Counted from the first letter of the stretch, positions 36,826 to 46,144 are shown. The stretch is 64,000 nucleotides of DNA from Xenococcus sp. MO_188.B8 (GCA_030065615.1 JASJDR010000006.1:1-64000); one strand, 5' to 3'. The notes: a model not told the origin generated them from the letters alone. Numbers and translations are program-made.

Positions 36826-37524
36826 ATGGCTCAAAATATAGAGTATAAACTACCAAAAATCACCAATCATAGTTTATTAGAATTAGCTTTAACTCATCGC
36901 TCCTATGCTAATGAACACCCTGAAGTTAATGGACATAATGAACGGCTAGAATTCTTAGGAGATGCCGTATTAGGTTTCCTAGTTGGGGAATTGCTATATC
37001 GATTGTACCCTTCGATGAGCGAAGCCGAACTAACCCGTTTGCGATCGCGTTTAGTCGATGAAAATCAATTAGGCCAACTAGGATCGTTAATGAATTTAGG
37101 AACATTAATCAGATTAGGTAAAGGAGCCGAAAAAGATAATGGTAGGGCTAATCCTTCCTTACTCAATGATACCTTTGAAGCGATTATTGGGGCCTATTTT
37201 CTCGATCAGGGAATCACGGCTGTTACCGCCTATGTCCAACCTCTCTTTACCTCTTTAGCCGAACAATTAGTGAGCGAACAAAGTAATTCTCAGGTGACAA
37301 CATTTATTGATAGTAAAAATAAATTTCAACAATGGGCATTAGCTAATTATCAAGAAGCACCAACCTATGAAATTATCAAAGAATCAGGCCCCGATCACGC
37401 CAAAGAATTTACCGCCCAAGTATTAGTTAAAGGAATTGTTTATGGTACAGGTACAGGAAAAAGGAAACAAGAAGCACAAAAACAAGCAGCCAAAGCTGCC
37501 CTTAAAAAATTATTAGATTCATAA
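36826..37524 (+). CDS. rnc: Ribonuclease III
   Basis: 232 residues. RNase III cuts double-stranded RNA in rRNA and mRNA processing. The signature N-E-R-L-E-F-L-G-D-A-V-L is near residues 41-52, and the second acidic site D-T-F-E-A-I-I-G-A near 110 completes the metal site. A double-stranded RNA-binding domain fills about 160-230 (S-K-N-K-F-Q-Q-W-A, K-R-K-Q-E-A-Q-K-Q-A-A-K-A-A-L). Length is normal. Confidence 0.96.
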   Translation: MAQNIEYKLPKITNHSLLELALTHRSYANEHPEVNGHNERLEFLGDAVLGFLVGELLYRLYPSMSEAELTRLRSRLVDENQLGQLGSLMNLGTLIRLGKGAEKDNGRANPSLLNDTFEAIIGAYFLDQGITAVTAYVQPLFTSLAEQLVSEQSNSQVTTFIDSKNKFQQWALANYQEAPTYEIIKESGPDHAKEFTAQVLVKGIVYGTGTGKRKQEAQKQAAKAALKKLLDS

Positions 37525-37538
37525 TCATAAATTATAGA

Positions 37539-38333
37539 TTAACTATTACTTGGTTCTGGTGGTTTAGCAACAACTCTACCATCAGGAAAAATTTCTAAAG
37601 TGCCGCCCAATTCTTCTATCTTTCTTCTTGCCAAATCCCGTAGCTGTTGATTTGAATTACTGGTAAAAACTGTAAACCAAGCACCTACTTGAGCTTGAAC
37701 AATATCGGGTTTGGTCGCTAAGAATTTAGCCGTGTTACGAGCAGCCCTTTCAATTCTTTCATCTCCTGCTATTTTTGCCCATTCTGCTGCCTTTTCATAG
37801 GATTTTTGTGCTTTTTGTAGATCCCCTATAAAAAGAATCTCATCTACTCCCTTATATAGCCAAACGAAATATGATTGAGGAATTTCTGGAGTCAGCTTTT
37901 GCAATCCTTGATCCATAATTGCCACTGTCTTATCTGGAGTACCACCAAAGACAGAGGAAGCAGGAGAAATCATTAGGTATGCTTGGGTAAAACGAGGGTC
38001 TTTGTCAACGATTAATTCTAAGTACTTATAACTCAGACCATAGCCAGTTTGTCTTCTAGCATCTCCATCACCCAAATATTGCAAAAATTCTATCATTGAC
38101 TTACTAGCAACTAGATTATCAAAGCCAAAAGTAGGAGTATTAGCTAAAAACTCTAACTGCATTTTTTCTACTTCTACTGCTTTTAAGTAGTCATCTTTAT
38201 CTAATTGAGCTTGTTTTAATTCTTGAAGATGGGGGAGTTGAAGTTTGACTAGACATAAACCTAAAGAAATACTAATAAGACCGACTAATAACAAGTTTAT
38301 TTTGCTGGTATGATATTGTCTAAATATATTCAT
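37539..38333 (-). CDS. Membrane-anchored TPR-like protein near pilin genes
   Basis: 264 residues. One N-terminal membrane helix (I-N-L-L-L-V-G-L-I-S-I-S-L-G-L-C-L-V), then helical pairs resembling TPR units (Y-L-E-L-I-V-D-K-D-P-R-F-T-Q-A-Y, Y-F-V-W-L-Y-K-G, A-Q-K-S-Y-E-K-A-A-E-W-A-K). The C-terminus is I-F-P-D-G-R-V-V-A-K-P-P-E-P. It is last in a minus-strand row of two pilin genes, so a link to pilus assembly is possible, but function is unknown. It is convergent with rnc (14-bp gap). Confidence 0.7.
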   Translation of the reverse strand: MNIFRQYHTSKINLLLVGLISISLGLCLVKLQLPHLQELKQAQLDKDDYLKAVEVEKMQLEFLANTPTFGFDNLVASKSMIEFLQYLGDGDARRQTGYGLSYKYLELIVDKDPRFTQAYLMISPASSVFGGTPDKTVAIMDQGLQKLTPEIPQSYFVWLYKGVDEILFIGDLQKAQKSYEKAAEWAKIAGDERIERAARNTAKFLATKPDIVQAQVGAWFTVFTSNSNQQLRDLARRKIEELGGTLEIFPDGRVVAKPPEPSNS

Positions 38334-38521
38334 CTTCGATCTCCTAAATATAATTTATTGTTTAGATTTGACAATTAAAGATTCAAATATAAGAAGTAAA
38401 TCTGAAATTTAATTAATAATTTATTGTCGTCGAACAGCTTAAATCTAATTAGCTTTATATAGCTTTATATATTTAACATTCCCATTTATAAAAAAATTTT
38501 TAAAGATAAAAATATTGATAA

Positions 38522-39133
38522 TTATTGGACTTCATTAGCAGTAACACAACCATTAACTATCCCATTACCATCAACACTTGTATTAGGAAAACTAGCACTA
38601 TTAATTTGCAGTTCCTCACAAATGATTGTTGCAAATTCCCCATTAACTCCCTGGGTAACATGAGCTACGTAATCTAAGATATCATTAGCAAATTGTTCAC
38701 CACCTCTAGCTATGACAAATGCTTCTGTCGAAGTGGCAGGAGTTCCGCCCGGTAGAGCAGGAGTAGTTGCAGTTGTCCCATCTTGAATTGTATAAAATGT
38801 TAACTGTAAAGCTATAGGTAAAATATTATTGGCAGGTGGAACATATTGAATTTCATTGATACCGTTGCCTGGGGCAGCGTCTGTATATGAACCTACATTG
38901 CCAAATGTCCCAAATTCCATACGATGAACTTGTTGAGATCGGTTAATATTACCAAGAACGTTTTTAGCTTCAGCTTGTCTTCCTTTGGCAACTTGTCCTA
39001 AGAGGTTAGGTAGTGCAATAGCAGCTAGAACTCCAATCGTAACAATAACTGCTAATAGTTCGAGGAGAGTAAAACCTTGGTTTTGTTTGTTTGGGAATAG
39101 AGAATGAAAGTATTTGCTTAAAGTGATGTTCAT
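38522..39133 (-). CDS. Type IV pilin-like G/H family protein
   Basis: 203 residues. The prepilin site Q-G-F-T-L-L-E-L-L-A-V-I-V-T-I-G is at about 19-34: cleavage after Gly, methylated Phe1 and Glu5 of the mature form. The body matches the cyanobacterial G/H pilin family (R-Q-A-E-A-K-N-V-L-G-N-I-N-R-S-Q-Q). It shares its N-terminal 70 residues closely with the pilin at 39316, a recent duplication. It is separated from that gene by a hairpin and is probably expressed at a lower level. Confidence 0.9.
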   Translation of the reverse strand: MNITLSKYFHSLFPNKQNQGFTLLELLAVIVTIGVLAAIALPNLLGQVAKGRQAEAKNVLGNINRSQQVHRMEFGTFGNVGSYTDAAPGNGINEIQYVPPANNILPIALQLTFYTIQDGTTATTPALPGGTPATSTEAFVIARGGEQFANDILDYVAHVTQGVNGEFATIICEELQINSASFPNTSVDGNGIVNGCVTANEVQ

Positions 39134-39184
39134 TTGAGTTTCACAATTTTCTCAGCATAAATTCAAAAGTATTTATTTAAAAAA

Positions 39185-39231
39185 TAAGCAAGGAAGATAG
39201 AGGATTATTGACACCCTTTTTTCCTTGCTTA
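39185..39231 (-). terminator. Hairpin between the two pilin genes
   Basis: Perfect 11-bp inverted repeat, TAAGCAAGGAA (39185-39195) and TTCCTTGCTTA (39221-39231), with a 25-base loop. Read on the minus strand the stem is followed by TTTTTTAAA. It fits a terminator or attenuator that sets the ratio of the first pilin to the second. Confidence 0.65.
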
Positions 39232-39315
39232 CATTGACGATTAATTTAGTAAAATACCGAGTTTTGTTAAGCCAGGCACTTAAGAGTAATTCTCTCAAGA
39301 CACCCAACTCAAGAA

Positions 39316-39888
39316 TTAGTTGACTTCCTTACCACCAGTGCATTCAGTAACCAAATTACCAACAGCGCCATCGGCAACAGGAGCAGCACCATTAATGCCA
39401 GCTTCTTCACAAATGATGGAGGCAAATCCAGCGCCAACTTGAGTGACTTGAGCTATGTAATCAAGAATGTCATTTTCATAAGTATCAATAGAGGTTGCAT
39501 CGACCTGCATGAATGTAGGATCGGGACCAGCATTATCCTGAATTTGATAGTATTCAAGCTGTAAAGCTAGAGGTAGTGCATTATTAGGATCAGGAGCAGT
39601 AGTTAAAGTAACAGGATCGCCAAGCGCAGCCTGAGAGTAAACTCCAATTTCACCAAAGTTCCCAAATTCCAAACGGTGAGCTTGTTGCGCACGATTGATC
39701 GTACCAAGAGTGTTTCTTGCTTCAGCTTGTCTACCTTTAGCAACTTGCCCTAAAAGGTTGGGTAGTGCAATAGCAGCTAGAACCCCGATGATGATCACAA
39801 CTACCAGAAGCTCGATTAAAGTGAAACCTTTATTACTTTTTTTGTTACGTAAGTTTTGTAATAATTTAGCAGCAAATAGGTTATTCAT
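39316..39888 (-). CDS. Type IV pilin-like G/H family protein
   Basis: 190 residues. The leader ends K-S-N-K-G, then F-T-L-I-E-L-L-V-V-V-I-I-I-G, the methylated pilin helix. Body G-R-Q-A-E-A-R-N-T-L-G-T-I-N-R-A-Q-Q-A-H-R-L-E-F identifies the cyanobacterial G/H pilin family. A C-terminal pair of Cys (I-I-C-E-E-A and V-T-E-C-T-G) may form the usual disulfide loop. First gene of the minus-strand pilin group; the 498-bp region upstream likely holds its promoter and a long leader. Confidence 0.92.
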   Translation of the reverse strand: MNNLFAAKLLQNLRNKKSNKGFTLIELLVVVIIIGVLAAIALPNLLGQVAKGRQAEARNTLGTINRAQQAHRLEFGNFGEIGVYSQAALGDPVTLTTAPDPNNALPLALQLEYYQIQDNAGPDPTFMQVDATSIDTYENDILDYIAQVTQVGAGFASIICEEAGINGAAPVADGAVGNLVTECTGGKEVN

Positions 39889-40386
39889 GATATTATTTCC
39901 TCAATAAGTGTATGTGGTTTGTGTTTTGGGTGGTTTTTTGTTTCCCTATTTAAAAACTACCCAGTTTTATTTGCGAACCTATCATTTTTTCAAAAAAAAA
40001 TTTCTCACAAAAATCTACTGTGCTACAAGTGAGACAAATCACTGACAAAAGATCATTCTTATGATTTTTTTTAAGATTTATTTAGGGTTTAACAACGACA
40101 GAATGGTATGATTTCCTCTAGTTTTGAGATCGGTATTGCCTAACCTTCCTATAAAGGTCAGCTTGACGAAGTGATAAAAAATCTGGTCTCGGTTTAGGAA
40201 AAGGTTAAAGGGGAAAGAGCAAAGACTATTTTCACTTCTCAACCTTGAACCTCTCGAAGTTATAGCATTAGATATCATGGCGTTTCTCAGATTCATGAGG
40301 TATCCCTATCTCCTGCCTCAAAACTAAAAGCTTGGCATCTCAAAGTATGAGAACTGCTATCCCTAATCCTTAGTCCCTAACTACCT
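39889..40386. other. Divergent intergenic region between pilin genes and hisF
   Basis: Nearly 500 bp without a convincing gene. The left side is very AT-rich (TTTTTTCAAAAAAAAATTTCTC near 39990) and probably holds the pilin promoter and leader. The right side serves hisF. No known riboswitch or tRNA was recognised. Confidence 0.4.
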
Positions 40387-41157
40387 ATGCTGGCAAAAAG
40401 AATCTTACCCTGTCTCGACGTTAATGCAGGACGGGTCGTCAAAGGAATTAACTTTGTTGAGCTCAAAGATGCTGGAGATCCCGTAGAACTTGCTAAAGTT
40501 TATAACGATGCCGGTGCAGACGAATTAGTCTTTCTCGATATAACAGCAACTCACGAAGATCGAGGTACTATTATAGATGTCGTTTATCGTACCGCAGATC
40601 AAGTTTTTATTCCCCTAACTGTCGGTGGAGGAATTAATTCCTTAGTTGATATTAAAAATTTATTAAGGGCAGGAGCGGATAAAATTAGTATCAATTCCGC
40701 AGCAGTACGGTCTCCTGATTTAATCAATCGAGCAAGTGATCGCTTTGGCAGACAATGTATTGTAGTTGCTATAGATGCCAGAAGACGCTCAGACGCAAAA
40801 AATCCCGGATGGGACGTTTATGTACGAGGAGGCAGAGAAAATACGGGTTTAGATGCGGTTGCTTGGGCCAAAGAAGTTACAGCAAGGGGAGCAGGAGAAT
40901 TACTGGTCACTAGTATGGATGCAGATGGCACTCAGGCAGGATATGACTTAGAACTGACTCGTACGATTGCAGAACAAGTAGAAATACCTGTAATTGCCTC
41001 TGGTGGTGCAGGGAACTGTAAACATATCTATGAGGCTCTGAGTGAAGGAAAAGCGGAAGCAGCTTTACTCGCTTCTTTACTGCATTATGGACAATTAACA
41101 GTCAAAGAAGTCAAAAGCTATCTACAACAACATCAAGTTCAGGTTAGACAAAGTTAA
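40387..41157 (+). CDS. hisF: Imidazole glycerol phosphate synthase subunit HisF
   Basis: 256 residues, a (beta/alpha)8 barrel. With HisH it turns PRFAR and ammonia into imidazole glycerol phosphate and AICAR in histidine synthesis. Catalytic Asp11 is in [15 protein letters not shown] and the second Asp in V-V-A-I-D-A-R-R near residue 130. Phosphate-binding loops V-G-G-G-I and A-S-G-G-A-G are intact. It is not clustered with other his genes, as usual in cyanobacteria. Confidence 0.97.
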   Translation: MLAKRILPCLDVNAGRVVKGINFVELKDAGDPVELAKVYNDAGADELVFLDITATHEDRGTIIDVVYRTADQVFIPLTVGGGINSLVDIKNLLRAGADKISINSAAVRSPDLINRASDRFGRQCIVVAIDARRRSDAKNPGWDVYVRGGRENTGLDAVAWAKEVTARGAGELLVTSMDADGTQAGYDLELTRTIAEQVEIPVIASGGAGNCKHIYEALSEGKAEAALLASLLHYGQLTVKEVKSYLQQHQVQVRQS

Positions 41158-41239
41158 ATAAAACTTAAATTCTCCAGCAATAGTACTAAATGATAAAAAT
41201 TGTGTATTAGAATGAGAAAGAGTTTACATTTCTTAAAAA

Positions 41240-41422
41240 ATGCTGATTCCGATTCTCATATTCGATGTAGCTCTGGTCGCTTGGTCTTTGCACCTGATGC
41301 AAGAGGCTTTAAATCGGCAAGAGTTCTCTTTAATGCTTGCCGGTACTCTGGTAGCATTAGCTGCTGCTGCAATGTTAGTGGTCTACTTTCTTGTGGGAAA
41401 TTGCTTGAGTCAGCTAGTATAG
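41240..41422 (+). CDS. Small two-helix membrane protein
   Basis: 60 residues with two hydrophobic helices (I-P-I-L-I-F-D-V-A-L-V-A-W-S-L and L-M-L-A-G-T-L-V-A-L-A-A-A-A-M-L-V-V-Y-F-L-V) joined by a short polar loop (Q-E-A-L-N-R-Q-E-F). The composition is that of a true membrane protein, and similar small proteins exist in cyanobacteria (recalled, not searched). No strong ribosome site. The longer overlapping frame at 41200-41493 is Cys/Arg-rich and looks like its shadow. Confidence 0.5.
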   Translation: MLIPILIFDVALVAWSLHLMQEALNRQEFSLMLAGTLVALAAAAMLVVYFLVGNCLSQLV

Positions 41423-41923
41423 TTGTTAATTTTTATCCCCAAGCTGAGAGAAGAGTTTGCTCAAATCCGCTAGTAACAAAAAGGTTGACTTGAGGTCTAA
41501 GAAATTATATTCTTAGGATTAAGCTAAAAGAGCAATATAAGGCTTAAGAACCTGGTTAGACCACTGTAAATAGCATCCTTATATAAGGTTATTGAGTAAG
41601 TGCTAACGATAATTGCTCCCAAGCAAGGGGCAAGCAAAGTACTCAAGTTTTAATAAATTCTTTTGAGGACAAGCTATTACCGAATTTAAGCTTGCGGAGT
41701 ATTTAGCGCTGACGTTACTACGTTAAACGCGAGCTTGAATAGCAAAAATTATCAGTCCATAGCTGTTGGCTTGACTGCCTTGATATATATGGATAGGGCT
41801 CTACCAACAGTTCTGTGTGCAATGGATAATAAACGCTAAACTGGGTTTCTTAGTTATGGTTAGGTTTTACAAAGTAGTCACACTCAGTACTCCAAAATAA
41901 TCTATGTACTGTAAGGAGGAATT
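41423..41923. other. Non-coding gap upstream of the sugar nucleotidyltransferase gene
   Basis: About 500 bp with no gene seen. Imperfect inverted words (AAGCTTGCG near 41691 with CGCGAGCTTGAATAG near 41727) could form a weak leader structure. The end holds a strong ribosome site, TAAGGAGGAATT, directly before the ATG at 41924. Confidence 0.4.
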
Positions 41924-44449
41924 ATGCGTGCAGTACTAATGGCTGGGGGTTCCGGAACGAGATTAAGACCCTTAACCTGCGATCTCCCGAAACCAATGGT
42001 GCCAGTACTCAATCGCCCCATAGCAGAGCATATTATTAACTTATTAAAAAGAAATAATATCAAAGAAATCATTGCCACTCTTTATTATTTACCTGATGTA
42101 ATGCGTAATTACTTTCAAGATGGTAGAGATTTTGGGGTAGAGATGACCTATGCAGTAGAAGAAGAACAGCCCTTAGGAACTGCTGGTTGTGTCAAAAATA
42201 TTCAACAGTGGTTAGATGATACTTTTTTAGTCATTAGTGGTGATGGAATTACTGACTTTGATTTACAATCGGCGATCGCATTTCATCGAGAAAAACAGTC
42301 AAAAGCCACTTTAATTCTAACCCGTGTTCCTAATCCTGTAGAATTTGGGGTCGTTATTACCGAGCCTGACGGACGCATCAACCGTTTCTTAGAAAAACCC
42401 TCCTTAAGTGAAATTTTTTCTGACACCGTCAACACGGGAACCTATATTCTAGAACCAGAAGTTTTAGATTATCTCCCAGAAAACGAAGAATCAGACTTTT
42501 CTCAAGATCTTTTCCCCATCCTACTGGCCAGGGGAGAACCGATGTATGGTTATATTGCCGAAGGCTACTGGTGTGATGTTGGTCATCTAGATGCCTGTCG
42601 AGAAGCTCAATATGAAGCTCTAGAACAAAAAGTTACTATCGATTTTGCTTACGCAGAAAAATCCTCTCGCATTTGGATTGGTTCTAACACCTATATCGAC
42701 GCCAGTGCGAAAATTGAAGCTCCAGCATTAATTGGTAATAACTGTCGTATTGGGGCGCGAGTTAAAATTGAAGCAGGAACGGTAATTGGGGATAACGTAA
42801 CTATTGGCAATGATGCCGATCTCAAACGGCCGATTATCTGGAATGGCGTAACAGTAGGTGAAGAAGCCCATTTACGAGCCTGTATTATCGCCCGAGGTAC
42901 GAGGGTAGACCGACGAGCTCAAGTTTTAGAAGGAGCAGTATTAGGGCCTTTATGTCATGTAGGAGAGGAAGCCCAAATCGCTCCTGGGGTTCGTGTTTGG
43001 CCAAGCAAAAGAATTGAATCGGGTGCCATCCTCAATATCAATTTAATTTGGGGCAATATGGCACAACGCAACCTTTTTGGACAGCGGGGAGTGTCGGGGT
43101 TGGCTAATATCGATATTACTCCCGAATTTGCAGTAAAACTAGGTGCTGCATATGGCTCTACTCTAAAGTTAGGAGCAACTGTCTTAGCGTCTCGGGATCA
43201 ACGCAGTGTTTCTCGGATGGTAAGTCGTTCTCTAATTTCGGGATTAATGTCGGCAGGGGTTAATGTCCAGAATCTCGAAGCAACGGCAATTCCCATTTCG
43301 CGTACGATGACTGAACGCCTCGATACAGCAGGAGGACTCCATGTTCGTTTGGAACCTAATCACCACGATCATATTTTAATTGAATTTTTTGACAGGCAAG
43401 GCATTAATATTTCCAAGTCAAAAGAAAAGAAAATCGAAGGCACCTACTTTAAAGAGGATTTGCGTCGGGTTTCGATTACTGAAATTGGTAATATTGCCTA
43501 TCCTGATGGGGTTATTGAAACCTATAGCCATACTTTTGAAACCCATCTTAATATTGAGGCGATTCGCAATAGCCGCTCTAAAGTCGTTATTGACTATGTT
43601 TATGCCGTATCAGGGGCCATCTTACCTCAGTTATTAGCTAAATTTGGTTGCGATGCAGTAGTACTCAATGCTAGCTTAAATCAAAACGCTATTTCTAATC
43701 AGGAGAGGGAACAGTTACTTAAGCAATTGGGTCAAGTTGTTGAAGCCCTCGGAGCCAATTTAGGGGTTCAGGTATCGGCTAATGGAGAACAATTTATTCT
43801 GGTAGATGAATCAGGATTACCAATTCGTGGAGAAAACTTAACGGCTTTGATGGTAAATACGATCTTTACTGCCAATCCCCGTAGTACTGTAGTTGTTCCA
43901 GTTCATGCCTCTAGTGCAGTGGAACAAATTGCCCGGCGTCATGATGGTCATGTCATTCGGACTAAAGTTAATCCCACTGCTTTGATGGAAGCATCCCAAG
44001 CTAATCCTAATGTGGTTTTGGGTGGTAGTGGAGAGATTGGTTTCATCTTTCCCCAACTTCATCCAGGGTTTGATGGCATGTTTGGGATTGCCAAACTGAT
44101 TGAAATGTTAACTATTCAAGAGCGCTCTTTGGTAGAAATTCGCAACGAACTCCCTTCTGTATGTCATAAATCTCATACTGTACGTTGTCCGTGGAAGATT
44201 AAAGGTTCATTGATGCGTCATTTAGTCGAGACTCATCCTACAGAAAATTTGGAGTTGATAGACGGGGTAAAAATTATTAATCCCCAAAACGATAATTGGG
44301 TACTGATATTACCTGATGCAGGAGAGCCTCAAGTTCATATCTTTGCTAACAGTGAAGATCGTAATTGGGTGGATCAAAGTCTTAGTGATTATCGTCAGCG
44401 AGTCCAAAGTTTTATTGATCATGAACAAGGGTTGGTCATTGAACAGTAA
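41924..44449 (+). CDS. Mannose-1-phosphate guanylyltransferase-like / degenerate phosphomannomutase fusion
   Basis: 841 residues. The N-terminal domain is a nucleotidyltransferase (A-V-L-M-A-G-G-S-G-T-R-L-R-P-L-T, K-P-M-V-P-V, G-D-G-I-T-D-F-D). A left-handed beta-helix with hexapeptide repeats follows (about 245-370). Residues 390-830 have the fold of alpha-D-phosphohexomutases, but the phosphoserine loop (normally T-A-S-H-N-P) reads V-R-L-E-P-N-H-H-D-H, and the D-x-D-G-D-R metal loop is not found. The mutase half is therefore probably inactive or regulatory. It likely makes an NDP-sugar for surface polysaccharide. AAGGAGG precedes the start. Confidence 0.9.
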   Translation: MRAVLMAGGSGTRLRPLTCDLPKPMVPVLNRPIAEHIINLLKRNNIKEIIATLYYLPDVMRNYFQDGRDFGVEMTYAVEEEQPLGTAGCVKNIQQWLDDTFLVISGDGITDFDLQSAIAFHREKQSKATLILTRVPNPVEFGVVITEPDGRINRFLEKPSLSEIFSDTVNTGTYILEPEVLDYLPENEESDFSQDLFPILLARGEPMYGYIAEGYWCDVGHLDACREAQYEALEQKVTIDFAYAEKSSRIWIGSNTYIDASAKIEAPALIGNNCRIGARVKIEAGTVIGDNVTIGNDADLKRPIIWNGVTVGEEAHLRACIIARGTRVDRRAQVLEGAVLGPLCHVGEEAQIAPGVRVWPSKRIESGAILNINLIWGNMAQRNLFGQRGVSGLANIDITPEFAVKLGAAYGSTLKLGATVLASRDQRSVSRMVSRSLISGLMSAGVNVQNLEATAIPISRTMTERLDTAGGLHVRLEPNHHDHILIEFFDRQGINISKSKEKKIEGTYFKEDLRRVSITEIGNIAYPDGVIETYSHTFETHLNIEAIRNSRSKVVIDYVYAVSGAILPQLLAKFGCDAVVLNASLNQNAISNQEREQLLKQLGQVVEALGANLGVQVSANGEQFILVDESGLPIRGENLTALMVNTIFTANPRSTVVVPVHASSAVEQIARRHDGHVIRTKVNPTALMEASQANPNVVLGGSGEIGFIFPQLHPGFDGMFGIAKLIEMLTIQERSLVEIRNELPSVCHKSHTVRCPWKIKGSLMRHLVETHPTENLELIDGVKIINPQNDNWVLILPDAGEPQVHIFANSEDRNWVDQSLSDYRQRVQSFIDHEQGLVIEQ

Positions 44450-44542
44450 ACATTTATCATTGAACATTAATAGTAACTAGTTATCAGTTGATTTCTGGTT
44501 TCTTTGATACAATTGGACTTAATAATTTGGAGTAGTCAATTT

Positions 44543-45049
44543 ATGAATAGTTGTGTTTTGATGGCTCAAATCGTTAGTGATCCTGAATTGCGTCAAACTC
44601 AAGACGGAACTAATGTTGCCAATATGTTAGTTGAATTTGAGAGTGCGCGACCAGAGGATCCTACGTCAAAGCTGAGAGTTGTTGGTTGGGGTGGTTTAGC
44701 AGAAGAAATTAGTCAAAGATATAAAAATGGAGATCGCGTTATTATTGATGGCCGTCTAGCGATGAATCTAGTAGATATGCCAGAAGGCTATAAGGAAAAG
44801 CGTGCCGAATTAGTAATTTCGCGAATTTTCCCTTTAGATAGCAGCAATCAGAGTTACCCGTCTACTACAGCTACTAGTATTTCCCAGAAAACTCCTTCAA
44901 ATGCAGTTAATTTAGAACCTGTGCGGGTTGCTCAACCTAAACCTGTTAGCACTGAAGTTTCTCCTCCTCCTCAGATGGAAACAACTCCCCAACCTGCTGC
45001 AACTCCTGGAAATTATACTGATGAGCAACTTGATGATATTCCATTCTAA
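44543..45049 (+). CDS. ssb: Single-stranded DNA-binding protein
   Basis: 168 residues from ATG 44543 (GGAG about 11 bases upstream; a start at 44504 would add a nonhomologous stretch). The OB-fold spans about 1-100 (V-L-M-A-Q-I-V-S-D-P-E-L-R, V-V-G-W-G-G-L-A-E-E-I, D-R-V-I-I-D-G-R-L). A Pro/Thr-rich linker leads to the acidic tip D-E-Q-L-D-D-I-P-F, which recruits repair and replication proteins. Cyanobacteria often carry more than one SSB; this one is divergent from the E. coli type in the core. Confidence 0.88.
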   Translation: MNSCVLMAQIVSDPELRQTQDGTNVANMLVEFESARPEDPTSKLRVVGWGGLAEEISQRYKNGDRVIIDGRLAMNLVDMPEGYKEKRAELVISRIFPLDSSNQSYPSTTATSISQKTPSNAVNLEPVRVAQPKPVSTEVSPPPQMETTPQPAATPGNYTDEQLDDIPF

Positions 45050-45054
45050 ATTAA

Positions 45055-45089
45055 GGTAAAAGGTAAGAGGTAAGAGGTAATAGGTACTC
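45055..45089 (+). repeat. Heptamer tandem repeat after ssb
   Basis: Five 7-bp units in tandem: GGTAAAA, GGTAAGA, GGTAAGA, GGTAATA, GGTACTC. This is the short tandemly repeated repetitive sequence type common in cyanobacteria. Confidence 0.8.
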
Positions 45090-45295
45090 AATTCTAATAT
45101 CTATCCTCTCTCAAAATTATTCTTAAAATTAAAGTTTTAAACTAGACGCAGTTTACAGTATTTTCTTGCTCTTGCTGAAACTAAAAAATCAACAGAATAG
45201 ACTTAAAACTTAAAGTCTTGCTATGATTACTTTCTGACCTTCTTTTTAGGGCGTGTAGCGTCCTTCAGGGAATTTTGAGAAACAGTATTAGTAGT

Positions 45296-46144
45296 ATGGA
45301 GCTTAATCTTGAAATAAGAGGACAAGGATATCCTATACTTTGCTTGCATGGTCATCCTGGTTCTGCTGCCAGTATGTCCGTATTTACTGATGTCCTCTCT
45401 CAAAAATATCAAACTATTGCTCCCGATCTTCGAGGATACGGTAATAGTCGTCACCGAGGAGATTTTGCCATGGAGAAACATCTAGAAGATTTGCAACAAC
45501 TTTTAGAGCAATATCAAATAGAAAATTGTTTATTACTAGGATGGTCTTTAGGTGGGATTCTCGCTTTAGAATTGGCAATTCGCGATCTCGCCAGAGGCGA
45601 GGCACTGGGTGAGCGCAATAGGTTTAGTGGTATCATTTTAGTGGCTTCAGCAGCAGCTCCCCGCAGCGATCATCCGCCCATTACCAAACAAGATTTGATT
45701 TATACGGGAATTGCGGGAATTATTAATTATCTTAAGCCTGGATGGTTGTGGAATATTAATCGTTTTGGCAAGAAATCTCTATTTCGTTATCTCATTGCCC
45801 AGCAAACTCCCGAAGCTTATCAATATTTGGCGAGTTTTGGAGTACCTGCTTATTTTAAAACTTCTGCTGCGGCAAATAAAGCTTTATCTAATGCCATTGC
45901 TCATGGTTATAATCGCCTCGAAGATCTTGAAAAAATTGAGGTTCCTTGTTTAGTCTTAGCTGGAGAATGTGATCGGCATATTACGGCTAACTCTAGTAAA
46001 AAAACGGCACAAAAGCTCAAGAATTCTCAATTTATTTGTTATCCTAATACAGCTCATTTATTTCCTTGGGAAATTCCGCAACAAGTCTTACAAGATGTTC
46101 AGGAATGGCTAATCGCTAGTAGTTTACCCTCGAATGGGGCCTAA
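45296..46144 (+). CDS. Alpha/beta hydrolase with in-frame 9-codon repeat insertion
   Basis: 282 residues from ATG 45296 (an upstream in-frame TTG at 45275 is unlikely). The oxyanion region is L-C-L-H-G-H-P-G-S, the nucleophile elbow is L-G-W-S-L-G-G with catalytic Ser near 88, the acid is in L-A-G-E-C-D-R-H and the His is in N-T-A-H-L-F-P-W. Between A-I-R-D and R-N-R-F-S-G lies a 9-residue insertion, L-A-R-G-E-A-L-G-E, coded by a 27-bp repeat. Without it the sequence reads A-I-R-D-R-N-R-F-S-G-I-I-L-V-A-S, as expected for the family. Substrate unknown. Confidence 0.87.
   Translation: MELNLEIRGQGYPILCLHGHPGSAASMSVFTDVLSQKYQTIAPDLRGYGNSRHRGDFAMEKHLEDLQQLLEQYQIENCLLLGWSLGGILALELAIRDLARGEALGERNRFSGIILVASAAAPRSDHPPITKQDLIYTGIAGIINYLKPGWLWNINRFGKKSLFRYLIAQQTPEAYQYLASFGVPAYFKTSAAANKALSNAIAHGYNRLEDLEKIEVPCLVLAGECDRHITANSSKKTAQKLKNSQFICYPNTAHLFPWEIPQQVLQDVQEWLIASSLPSNGA
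45582..45620 (+). repeat. Single HIP1-nested hairpin unit, 27-bp variant
   Basis: GCGATC, hairpin TCGCC-AGA-GGCGA, GGCACTGG and GTGAGC, then GCAATA. The inserted part is 45588-45614. Removing it restores GCGATCGC. The stem is one base pair longer than in the 25-bp units, giving 27 bp, a multiple of three. Confidence 0.85.

Noticed and set aside
41200-41493. 97-residue plus-strand frame
   Set aside because: It overlaps the better small membrane-protein frame at 41240, is Cys/Ser/Arg-rich without a pattern, and reads like an out-of-frame shadow.
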